Origin: JACPKO01 sp964406775
GTDB taxonomy: Bacteria > Patescibacteriota > Microgenomatia > Daviesbacterales > UBA10151
Assembly (NCBI GenBank): GCA_964406775.1
Contig: CAYOSW010000001.1
Coordinates: 26,070-90,069, forward strand
Direction: 5' to 3'
Length of the DNA: 64,000 bases
The position numbers and the translations under genes are program-made. Positions 15,160 to 23,454 of the stretch are shown here, one piece after another. The notes below the pieces were generated by a model. It was not told the origin of the DNA, did no database searches, and saw nothing but the letters and a program-made list of their open reading frames with translations. Numbering within the stretch: position 1 is the first letter of the stretch; the number at the start of each line of letters is the position of its first letter.

Positions 15160-17151
15160 ATGAGTAAATTCAAAATTGCATCGAACTTCAAACCGACAGG
15201 AGATCAGCCTCTAGCGATAGAGAAGCTTGTTGACGGACTTAAAAAAGGTGAGAAAAATCAGGTTTTGCTCGGAGTAACCGGGTCGGGTAAGACTTTTACT
15301 ATGGCAAATGTTATAGAAAAAGTTCAGAAACCGACGCTAATTATTTCCCATAATAAAACCTTGGCCGGCCAGCTGGCCCAGGAATTCCGCTCGATTTTTC
15401 CCGATAACGCGGTCGAATATTTCGTTTCTTATTACGATTACTACCAGCCCGAGGCATACATTGCCGCTTCCGATACTTATATCGAAAAAGAAACCCAGAT
15501 TAACGAAGAAATTGAGAAATTAAGGCTTTCTGCAACTACCTCGTTGGTTACAAGACGGGATGTTGTAGTTGTAGCCTCAGTTTCCTGTATTTATAACTTA
15601 GGTTCGCCAAAGGAATATATCGGGGCAACTATGGAGATAAAAGAAGGTGTCCGGCTTTCGATAGATTCGATAACTAAAATGCTCACAAAGATGTTTTATA
15701 CCCGTAATGATTACGATTTTAAGCGGGCAACTTACAGGATAAAAGGGGATACCCTGGATATCTTCCCGTCTTATACAGATCACGCGATAAGGATTGAACT
15801 GTTGGGCGATAAGATAGAGCGGCTCTCGATACTCGATCCTTTAACGGGCAATATAACCCCCACACACAATACAGTAACGGTTTATCCGGCCAAGCACTAC
15901 ATTACTCCCGAGGACCGCTTAAAACCCGGTTTGGCGCAGATTGAAAACGATCTGCAGCTCCGTCTAAAAGAACTGAAAGACCAGAATAAACTTCTGGAAG
16001 CACAAAGACTTGAACAAAGAACTAATTATGATCTGGAGATGATCAGGGAATTCGGACATTGCAACGGGATTGAGAATTACTCTCGGTATTTTGAGGGAAG
16101 GGCACCGGGTGAGCCTCCGTATTCTTTAATGGAGTATTTCTCCAAAGATTATCTGGTGATTATTGATGAATCACACATTACCATCCCTCAGATCAGGGGA
16201 ATGTATAACGGTGACCGGGCGCGGAAAGAAAATCTGGTTGATTTCGGATTCAGATTACCTTCAGCGTTGGACAACCGTCCTCTGAAGTTTGACGAATTTT
16301 TACGCAGGTTAAACCAGACCGTTTTTGTTTCGGCAACCCCTGATGAATATGAATTGTCTTTGGCGGGACCTGATAACATTGCAGAGCAGCTCATTAGACC
16401 GACGGGAATCCTTGATCCGGAGATTGAAGTCAGAAAAACCGAAGGCCAGATTCCCGATGTTATGAAAGAAATAGAGGAAAGAGTGAAAAAGGGCGAGAGA
16501 GTTTTAGTTACGACTTTAACTAAAAGAATGGCCGAGGATTTATCGGAATATCTTTTGGAACATAAGATCAAAGTTACATATCTTCACTCGGACGTTGAAA
16601 CCCTGAAGCGCTCAGATATTCTTCGGTCCCTGCGGATGGGGGAATACGATGTAATAGTGGGTATAAATTTGCTCAGGGAAGGATTGGATTTACCCGAAGT
16701 GTCGCTGGTGGTAATTTTGGATGCGGATAAGGAAGGATTTTTGCGCTCCCGGACTTCGCTCATTCAGACAATGGGACGGGCTGCGCGCCATATCCAGGGC
16801 AAAGTAATTATGTACGCGGATACGGTGACTAAATCTATGAATGCCGCGATTGAGGAGGTAGACAGAAGACGCAAGTATCAGGCGGAGTATAACGAGGAAC
16901 ACGGCATTACCCCGACAAAGATTAATAAAGCTTTGCGCGACAGATTAATTGAAAAAGTAGAAGAGCTGGAGGAGGCTTCTGAGAAGGAGCTTACAGTTGA
17001 CGATATTCCGGAAAAAGATAAAGCCGAGATGGTTAAGCTTTTGGAACAGCAGATGCAGAATGCGGCTTCAGTTTTGGACTTTGAGGAGGCCGCGAAGATA
17101 CGCGATCAGATTAAGGAATTATCCTCAGAACAATCGGTCGGGGGAGATTGA
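15160..17151 (+). CDS. uvrB: Excinuclease ABC subunit UvrB
   Basis: 663 residues, normal length. It is the damage-verifying helicase-like subunit of nucleotide-excision repair. The P loop GVTGSGKT is at 38-45, the beta-hairpin region contains YYDYYQPEAY, the Walker B segment is IIDESH, motif VI lies in QTMGRAARH, and a C-terminal UVR motif (about 625-655) binds UvrC. The promoter is probably the TGG-extended TATTAT near 15100, leaving a leader of about 50 bases, in contrast to the leaderless genes around. The 3' end overlaps a convergent gene by 27 bases. Confidence 0.97.
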   Translation: MSKFKIASNFKPTGDQPLAIEKLVDGLKKGEKNQVLLGVTGSGKTFTMANVIEKVQKPTLIISHNKTLAGQLAQEFRSIFPDNAVEYFVSYYDYYQPEAYIAASDTYIEKETQINEEIEKLRLSATTSLVTRRDVVVVASVSCIYNLGSPKEYIGATMEIKEGVRLSIDSITKMLTKMFYTRNDYDFKRATYRIKGDTLDIFPSYTDHAIRIELLGDKIERLSILDPLTGNITPTHNTVTVYPAKHYITPEDRLKPGLAQIENDLQLRLKELKDQNKLLEAQRLEQRTNYDLEMIREFGHCNGIENYSRYFEGRAPGEPPYSLMEYFSKDYLVIIDESHITIPQIRGMYNGDRARKENLVDFGFRLPSALDNRPLKFDEFLRRLNQTVFVSATPDEYELSLAGPDNIAEQLIRPTGILDPEIEVRKTEGQIPDVMKEIEERVKKGERVLVTTLTKRMAEDLSEYLLEHKIKVTYLHSDVETLKRSDILRSLRMGEYDVIVGINLLREGLDLPEVSLVVILDADKEGFLRSRTSLIQTMGRAARHIQGKVIMYADTVTKSMNAAIEEVDRRRKYQAEYNEEHGITPTKINKALRDRLIEKVEELEEASEKELTVDDIPEKDKAEMVKLLEQQMQNAASVLDFEEAAKIRDQIKELSSEQSVGGD

Positions 17152-18138
17152 TCTCTCTATACAGGTCTTGTAATTGTCCTCATCCAATCCCAAGCAAAGA
17201 TCTCTGGCTAAATCTTTATAATTAGGATTAATTTTAAAAACCCAACCTGCTGCTGACCGGCACTCCACCTGTGCCTGCGTCCCCGGCATTTGCAGACACG
17301 CATTAAGAGTTAATTGCGGGCTGAACCAGCTTCTCTGGGCAACGACAATTCCCACTCCCATAAAACAGGCTTCTCTTGGCTTTTCTGCAATGACTTGTGA
17401 GCAAAGATCCGCAACTTTTTTATAATCATTGTTCAAAATCCCTACCCACCACTGACTTTGTTCGTAGTAACACGAAATTTGATAAACTTCCGGAAGAAAA
17501 GAACAGGGTTCTTGAATCCGGCTTTCATCCTCAAGGTTTCTTAATCCGATAAATTTGTTTCCCGAATCCATCATTCCGGGCTTGTTATATTCCATAAAAA
17601 CCCCTTGGGTACACCCTAAGGTGTTGGGTTTTTGGATTGATTTACAAATTCCGAGCGCCTGCACTAGATTTTCCCTCTCCCTTCCTAAATATTCAATCAG
17701 TCCGTGGCCGATTCCGTGACGGCATCCCGTCTCCTTTTCTCCGCCTGTATTAATACAGGCTTTATTGATTTCTTTGACAATTTCCGGCCCTTTATCCTCT
17801 AAGGCGGTGATAATAAATCCGTGGAAGCACCCGTATGCAAAATTATTATCGCAAACGGATATTCCGGATACCCCTTCGTTTTTATAGAGAGCTTCTCCGA
17901 AGATATGGGTAATATAGTGGATATCGGTAGGGTATTTGCTTAAATTTTTTTGTTTGAATTTTTTATAGGCAGTTTCTCCTCCGTAATTTTTAATTTCCGC
18001 ATCCCAAAATTTAAATTCTCTTTTTATATCAATCGCAGAATCCTCCTGCTCAGGCAGCTTTGCAGTCCGGTTAAAGTAAATAAATCCGGACAGCAAACCC
18101 GTAAAAACTAACAGTGCGATAAAAATGCGGTATTTCAC
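17125..18138 (-). CDS. Exported protein with seven cysteine pairs and HG motifs, unknown
   Basis: 337 residues with an N-terminal signal or anchor segment (about 5-21). The exported part has 14 cysteines arranged as seven pairs in consecutive repeat units of roughly 40-50 residues (for example GCFHGFI, TGCRHGIGHGL, LGCTQGVFM, EACFMGVGIV), which suggests a helical-repeat solenoid held by disulfides. The first units carry histidines in HYITHIF, CFHG and CRHGIGHG that could bind a metal or heme. No family is recognised. A TATAAT lies 11 bases before the ATG, and the end overlaps uvrB. Confidence 0.75.
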   Translation of the reverse strand: MKYRIFIALLVFTGLLSGFIYFNRTAKLPEQEDSAIDIKREFKFWDAEIKNYGGETAYKKFKQKNLSKYPTDIHYITHIFGEALYKNEGVSGISVCDNNFAYGCFHGFIITALEDKGPEIVKEINKACINTGGEKETGCRHGIGHGLIEYLGRERENLVQALGICKSIQKPNTLGCTQGVFMEYNKPGMMDSGNKFIGLRNLEDESRIQEPCSFLPEVYQISCYYEQSQWWVGILNNDYKKVADLCSQVIAEKPREACFMGVGIVVAQRSWFSPQLTLNACLQMPGTQAQVECRSAAGWVFKINPNYKDLARDLCLGLDEDNYKTCIERSISPDRLF

Positions 18139-18185
18139 AAACCTATTATATTACCTATAAGAGAGGGATTCGGTGACGGGAGTTT

Positions 18186-18722
18186 TTATAAAACAGCGAG
18201 AAGTGCTCTGCCAGTTCTTGCTTCAACAGCCAGAAAATTTCTTTTATCAGGATCGTCTACGGCTCTGCTGAATAGTGCAGCGCACTGAACCGCTGTTTCA
18301 AGCTCTGTTTTATAAGTTTTAAGCCATTCTGCATCCTGAGGTTTGGCGGGTGTTCCGGCTTCGGGATCCCAGCCTTCTGTCGCTGCATTTATCAGAGTTG
18401 CGGCACGAACAGCGCGGATTTCGTCGTAGGCTCCGGTATTCTCAAAGGCAAAAGCCCTGACAGCAACGAGGGGTCTTAAACCGGTGTCTTTATTGTCCAA
18501 GGATTGGCCGACTGCATCCGCAACAACAAGCGCATCTTTTAATTCTGTTCCCTGGATAACACTGATTCTGGCAGAAGCTGCCCAAATTTCGGAAAATAAA
18601 AGCCCTTTATCTCTTTCGGTGCCCTGGATTCTCTGAGTTAATTGACCGGCGAGTTCCATAACAGTTACTGAGCGTGCCGTTGGGCTTCCGTGTCCTATTG
18701 CAAGTGATCTCTCAGCTAACAT
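18186..18722 (-). CDS. Unknown helical 178-residue protein
   Basis: Alanine-rich, predicted largely helical, with no membrane segment or signal. Blocks such as LLFSEIWAASARISVI and PLVAVRAFAFENTG suggest TPR-like helix pairs, but no consensus is met. It stands alone with a textbook promoter: TTGACT, 17 bases, TAAAAT, 8 bases to the ATG, with a CTTATAG string overlapping the -35. No function can be given. Confidence 0.65.
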   Translation of the reverse strand: MLAERSLAIGHGSPTARSVTVMELAGQLTQRIQGTERDKGLLFSEIWAASARISVIQGTELKDALVVADAVGQSLDNKDTGLRPLVAVRAFAFENTGAYDEIRAVRAATLINAATEGWDPEAGTPAKPQDAEWLKTYKTELETAVQCAALFSRAVDDPDKRNFLAVEARTGRALLAVL

Positions 18723-18730
18723 TTCCCGAA

Positions 18731-18759
18731 ATTTTATCCGAGAATAAACTATAAGTCAA
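18731..18759 (-). promoter_or_regulatory. Promoter of the 178-residue unknown protein
   Basis: TTGACT (18754-18759), spacer of 17 bases, TAAAAT (18731-18736); the ATG follows after 8 bases, predicting a leaderless message. A CTTATAG string begins inside the -35, a shifted relative of the CYATAG box discussed elsewhere. Confidence 0.6.
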
Positions 18760-18764
18760 GAAGA

Positions 18765-19085
18765 TTATTTATTTCCGGGTTTAACAATCCGGATACCCAT
18801 TTTCTCAGCTTTTTTTGTGGCAGGGCTAACAGTTGTTTCTGATGAAGGGATATATTTTGCCTTAGCCGCTTCTCTTGAGGCGAGTTCATCACTGGGAGAA
18901 ATTATTTCTCCCTGAACAGATCTTCCGTTGGACGCAGCCTGAATAGTCACCCTCGGCTCGAGGGGCTTTACTTCAGGTTTTTTATCGCTTTGAGCCGGTG
19001 GGCTGATAAGAGCGGCCTCAACAGTCTGACCGTCGACTGTTACGTTGATTGGGGACTCTCCCGCTTCTTCGTTTTCGCTAATCAT
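18765..19085 (-). CDS. Unknown 106-residue charged protein
   Basis: A hydrophilic protein with alternating Glu/Lys/Pro/Ser stretches and no hydrophobic segment. Two similar strings, INVTVDGQTVEAALISPP and a later VTIQAASNGRSVQGEIISPS, form an internal two-fold repeat of about 40 residues (TV-x-GQ/RSVxxxxISP). It may be an intrinsically disordered or linker-type protein. It lies on the same strand downstream of a membrane-anchored protein but is separated from both neighbours by about 50 bases. Function unknown. Confidence 0.55.
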   Translation of the reverse strand: MISENEEAGESPINVTVDGQTVEAALISPPAQSDKKPEVKPLEPRVTIQAASNGRSVQGEIISPSDELASREAAKAKYIPSSETTVSPATKKAEKMGIRIVKPGNK

Positions 19086-19135
19086 TCTTATTTAATTTAT
19101 ATCTAAAATCGGGATGAAATCAAGGGGGGAGTTAA

Positions 19136-20380
19136 TTATTTTAAAGTTACATAAAAACCAGTAGCCGTGTACTTTTGCATTTTATCACCGATTTTGGCAT
19201 ACACGGAACCCCGGGTTTCTTTAAGTAGATTTGTATTCCAATCTTTTGCTCCCCAAAGCCTTGTCGGGTTTTTCGAATCGGCATAGAGTTCCAGATTGAA
19301 AGGATTATTCCGCGAGTCACCTATCTTATAAATGCGGGTATCCTTAATCGCACCCTGTTTAAAAAGGTCGTCTGCACAGTTAACTAAATACAAAACACTC
19401 AAATTGTTTCCGTAAATATCGCCGCCGCCTTCTATCGGCACCAGATTTTTGATAATTGACGATTCGGTGACTGGTTGTCCTTCTTTAATGTAACTTACAA
19501 TGAATAACCGCTCAGCGGTTGATGCTGCTGTTTGGTCAAGCTGATACTTGTCGTTATTGGTATTGATATCAAAATAATAGCCGTTAACGAAATCCTTCTT
19601 ATCGGATTGATGGCTGTTTCCTAAAACGAAACTATCAGGAAAACCCTTTAAAGGCCTCAGTACGAAATCTGAACAGCTGCTCAGTTCTTCGGTAAAAGTC
19701 ACACTCTTTGCCATCTTAGTTAAGACATCCGTAATCTCTACCGGATCAAGTTTTTGCTGAAGCGCAGCATAGATATTTGCCGTGAAACGGTACTCTACTC
19801 CGTCTTTCCTGAAGCTTATTGATGTTTGATCCTGGAGTTGCTCAAAAAGTGCATTTTGACCTTCTCCCAAAGCCGGTATGTTGAAATTGTTGTTTTTAAC
19901 AGGCGTAGGTACTGAAATATATTCCTGTGCGTAAGTAGGCGCATATTTAAGATCGACTGAACCAGAGGAATCCATACTTCCGATATCCGGAGGAATAGGT
20001 AAAGAGAGCATTCTTGGAGGGGTGGGATAACTATATTCATAAGGAACACCAGCGGAAACTGAAATCATATATTGATCGGAAATCTCCGAGCCGGCTTTTA
20101 GGGGCTGAAAGTCAATAAACTTTATTTCCGAGGGGTACTTGTCCGGAGATCTGACCACCCATTCCGGGGGATATTTTATAGAAATCTGGCCGAACTTAAA
20201 GTTATAAACTTTCCAATCTGCCGTTTCTTTATTTAAAACCTCAGCCGACTTTGAAGGTTTCTCCCTGCCGAATTTAGATAAAATCTGATCCTTATAGAAA
20301 TAAAAACCGGCGGACAAAGCGAGAATTACAACTAGGATAATAATTATCGGCGAAAAGCCTCTTTGATGTTGGGCAGACAC
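19136..20380 (-). CDS. Membrane-anchored exported protein, unknown
   Basis: 414 residues with one N-terminal membrane helix (about 9-27; SPIIIILVVILALSAGFYFY) and a large exported part without cysteine repeats or recognisable catalytic motifs. The first exported segment resembles many Patescibacterial anchored proteins in which a positively charged KFG-x-EKP linker precedes a beta-rich domain with IKYPPEWVV, a phrase common in PsbP-like or lipoprotein domains. A role at the cell surface is likely, but the substrate is unknown. It is divergent from uvrA. Confidence 0.7.
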   Translation of the reverse strand: MSAQHQRGFSPIIIILVVILALSAGFYFYKDQILSKFGREKPSKSAEVLNKETADWKVYNFKFGQISIKYPPEWVVRSPDKYPSEIKFIDFQPLKAGSEISDQYMISVSAGVPYEYSYPTPPRMLSLPIPPDIGSMDSSGSVDLKYAPTYAQEYISVPTPVKNNNFNIPALGEGQNALFEQLQDQTSISFRKDGVEYRFTANIYAALQQKLDPVEITDVLTKMAKSVTFTEELSSCSDFVLRPLKGFPDSFVLGNSHQSDKKDFVNGYYFDINTNNDKYQLDQTAASTAERLFIVSYIKEGQPVTESSIIKNLVPIEGGGDIYGNNLSVLYLVNCADDLFKQGAIKDTRIYKIGDSRNNPFNLELYADSKNPTRLWGAKDWNTNLLKETRGSVYAKIGDKMQKYTATGFYVTLK

Positions 20381-20515
20381 ATTTCAATCGTAGATGCAAA
20401 AAATACTAAAATCAAGAGACTGATTATCCCCCCCCAGGGACTTTAAAAAACTTCCGGAATCTGTTAGAATTTTCATTCTGTTTCGCGTATATTTCGTGCC
20501 TTCAACTTATTAAAT

Positions 20516-23419
20516 ATGACAAATGAAAAAATAATCATCAGGGGAGCCAGACAGCATAATCTCAAGAATGTTGATCTGGAAATTCCGAAAAACAGCCTGG
20601 TTGTCTTTACCGGGATTTCAGGTTCGGGTAAATCCTCGCTGGCTTTTGATACTCTCTATGCGGAGGGTCAGAGAAGATATGTAGAGAGCTTATCCGCATA
20701 CGCCAGACAGTTTCTGGGAGTTATGGACAAACCCGATGTTGATTATATAGAAGGATTATCTCCAGCAATTTCCATTGATCAAAAATCATCCTCGCACAAT
20801 CCGCGTTCGACAGTCGGTACGACAACCGAAATTTATGACTATATGAGACTGCTGTTTGCGCGTGTTGGGCATCCTCATTGTCCGGTTTGCGGACGGGAAA
20901 TTTCCCGGATGAGTGTTCAGCAGATTACCGAGGCAGTTATAGCCAAAATTAAAGATTCTTCAAAAAAGCAGTACCGGTTTTTTGTGATGGCTCCGATTGT
21001 AAAGGACAGAAAAGGAGAATTTACATCACTTTTTGAGGATTTGAGGAAAAAAGGATTCTCAAGAATCAGAATTGACGGCCATTTAAGGGAACTCTCGGAA
21101 GACTTTATGCTCCTTAAGAACAATAAGCATTCCATTGATCTTATCGTTGACCGTTTAGCTTTGGACAAGAAAAGTGTTCAAGAGCAAAGTAATTACTCAA
21201 GAATTTCACAATCAATTGAAACAGCGAGCAAGATGGGTGAAGGCTCAGTTATTATTTCCGAAGTATTGGACAGCTCGCTTGATTTCCCTCAGAATCCGAA
21301 AAAACTTGAGGACCATCTTTACTCAGAGCGGTTTGCCTGTCCTATCGATAATATTGCATTGTCCGAAGTCGAACCCCGACTGTTTTCATTTAACTCACCT
21401 CACGGAGCTTGTCCTGAATGTACGGGACTCGGTTCGCTTCTTGAAATTGATCCCGATAGTATCTTGAACCCGATACTCTCTATAGTTGAGGGAGGGATTT
21501 TGCCCTGGAGTAAACTTGCAACGAATGAGACTTGGTTTACCAGACTTATTGAAGCAGTAGGTAAGGAATACGGCTTTACAATGAGTACCAGGCTTGGTGA
21601 GTTGAGCCCGGAGGCAAGAGAAATTTTGCTTTACGGAGCCGGCGAAAAAGAATTTTCTGTTGAGGGGAAAAACCGGCAGGGCAGATGGGTGAGTTTCCAC
21701 TCAACATTCAAAGGACTTGTTGAAAACCTGAAAGAGCGCTACAGAGAAACAGAATCGGAATGGGTTAAAGCGGAAATTGAAAAGTATATGACCCGCGAAA
21801 TTTGTCCGAAATGTAACGGGTCTAGACTGAAGGACGAATCTTTATCCGTTACCGTCGATAAGTTGAATATTGCCGAGGTTACTTCTATGTCGATTCGGGA
21901 GGCCCTGGATTGGGTAAAAAAACTTGAGATCGGTTTAACGCAAACAGATAGGGAGCAGATAATAGCAAAAACAATCCTCAAAGAGATTGTCTCCCGGCTT
22001 CAGTTTTTAGTTGATGTCGGTTTAGACTACCTTACTTTAGACAGAGCTTCTATGACTTTGGCCGGAGGGGAATCCCAACGTATTAGACTGGCCTCTCAAA
22101 TAGGTTCTGGACTTTCAGGAGTGCTGTATGTGTTGGATGAGCCTTCGATCGGACTTCACCAAAGGGATAATACCAGGCTGATTACTACATTAAAAAAACT
22201 CCGGGAACTCGGGAACACTGTTATTGTCAACGAACACGATGCCGAAACAATGCTTGAATCGGATTATATGTTTGAGATCGGACCGGGGGCAGGAGAGCAC
22301 GGCGGAAGAATAGTCGCCCAGGGGACTCCTCAGCAGATTTTAGATAACCCCGATTCTTTGACCGGAAGATATCTTAAAGGCACTAAAAAAATCGAGATAT
22401 TGCCGGAAACAAAAAGAAGCGAGAGTGCGGGAGAGCTTGAGGTCGTTAAGGCATCAGAACACAACCTCAAGAACGTTTCAATTAAATTTCCGCTGGGTAA
22501 GTTAATCTCTATTACTGGAGTTTCGGGATCGGGTAAATCAACATTGGTTCACGATGTTTTATTTAAAACACTGGCGCAAAAATTCTACCGGGCTAAGGAT
22601 AAACCCGGAAAACACGAAAATGTTTTAGGAACCGAAAATCTGGATAAGATTGTTATGGTTGATCAATCGCCTATCGGACGTACGCCGAGATCAAATCCGG
22701 CAACTTATACCGGCGCATTTACATTCATAAGGGAACTTTTTGCTGCGTCTCCTGAGGCTAAAATCCGCGGTTATGGTCCGGGCAGGTTTTCATTTAATGT
22801 CAAAGGCGGAAGGTGCGAAGTTTGCGAAGGAGAAGGACAAATTAAAATTGAAATGCAGTTTTTGCCCGATGTGTTCGTAAAGTGCGAGGGGTGCGACGGA
22901 AAAAGATATAACCGTGAGGCTCTCGAAATTCACTTCAAAGATAAGGATATTTCTCAGGTTCTGGATCTAACCGTAGAAGAAGCACTCGACTTTTTTGCGA
23001 ATATTCCGCAGGTAAAAAATAAATTTGCAGTTTTAAATGAGGTCGGATTGGGTTATATAAGGCTGGGACAGCCGGCTACGACTTTGTCGGGAGGAGAAGC
23101 CCAGAGAATTAAGCTTTCGTCCGAACTTTCAAAGCGCCAGACAGGACGGACTTTGTATATTCTTGATGAGCCGACAACCGGACTGCATTTTGCGGATATT
23201 GAACGGCTGCTTAAAATTTTAAGAAGACTGGTTGATATCGGGAATACGGTTATTATTATTGAGCACAATCTCGACGTTATTAAAAACGCGGACTGGATCA
23301 TTGACCTTGGTCCTGAGGGCGGAGTTGGCGGGGGAACTCTAGTTGCTGAAGGCACACCCAAACAAATTGCTGCAAATCCGAACTCTCACACCGGCCGGTA
23401 TTTGGCTAAGATAATCTGA
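20516..23419 (+). CDS. uvrA: Excinuclease ABC subunit UvrA
   Basis: 967 residues, full length. It is the tandem ABC ATPase that recognises DNA lesions and loads UvrB. It has two Walker A motifs (GISGSGKSS near residue 34 and GVSGSGKST near 667), two signature/Walker B sets (LAGGESQRIRLA with LYVLDEPSIGLH, and LSGGEAQRIKLS with LYILDEPTTGLH), and zinc-binding CxxC pairs CPVC, CPEC, CEVC and CEGC. Upstream a TGT-extended TAGAAT near 20466 overlaps an AGAAT-TTTC-ATTCT dyad that might be an operator, followed by a leader of about 45 bases. Confidence 0.97.
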   Translation: MTNEKIIIRGARQHNLKNVDLEIPKNSLVVFTGISGSGKSSLAFDTLYAEGQRRYVESLSAYARQFLGVMDKPDVDYIEGLSPAISIDQKSSSHNPRSTVGTTTEIYDYMRLLFARVGHPHCPVCGREISRMSVQQITEAVIAKIKDSSKKQYRFFVMAPIVKDRKGEFTSLFEDLRKKGFSRIRIDGHLRELSEDFMLLKNNKHSIDLIVDRLALDKKSVQEQSNYSRISQSIETASKMGEGSVIISEVLDSSLDFPQNPKKLEDHLYSERFACPIDNIALSEVEPRLFSFNSPHGACPECTGLGSLLEIDPDSILNPILSIVEGGILPWSKLATNETWFTRLIEAVGKEYGFTMSTRLGELSPEAREILLYGAGEKEFSVEGKNRQGRWVSFHSTFKGLVENLKERYRETESEWVKAEIEKYMTREICPKCNGSRLKDESLSVTVDKLNIAEVTSMSIREALDWVKKLEIGLTQTDREQIIAKTILKEIVSRLQFLVDVGLDYLTLDRASMTLAGGESQRIRLASQIGSGLSGVLYVLDEPSIGLHQRDNTRLITTLKKLRELGNTVIVNEHDAETMLESDYMFEIGPGAGEHGGRIVAQGTPQQILDNPDSLTGRYLKGTKKIEILPETKRSESAGELEVVKASEHNLKNVSIKFPLGKLISITGVSGSGKSTLVHDVLFKTLAQKFYRAKDKPGKHENVLGTENLDKIVMVDQSPIGRTPRSNPATYTGAFTFIRELFAASPEAKIRGYGPGRFSFNVKGGRCEVCEGEGQIKIEMQFLPDVFVKCEGCDGKRYNREALEIHFKDKDISQVLDLTVEEALDFFANIPQVKNKFAVLNEVGLGYIRLGQPATTLSGGEAQRIKLSSELSKRQTGRTLYILDEPTTGLHFADIERLLKILRRLVDIGNTVIIIEHNLDVIKNADWIIDLGPEGGVGGGTLVAEGTPKQIAANPNSHTGRYLAKII

Positions 23420-23454
23420 TTTTTGCTACAATTAACTCACAGATAATCTTTGTA

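Noticed and set aside
20455..20490. Shared LexA operator in front of lexA, uvrA and uvrB
   Set aside because: The AGAAT-TTTC-ATTCT dyad near uvrA has no convincing counterpart at lexA or uvrB by eye.
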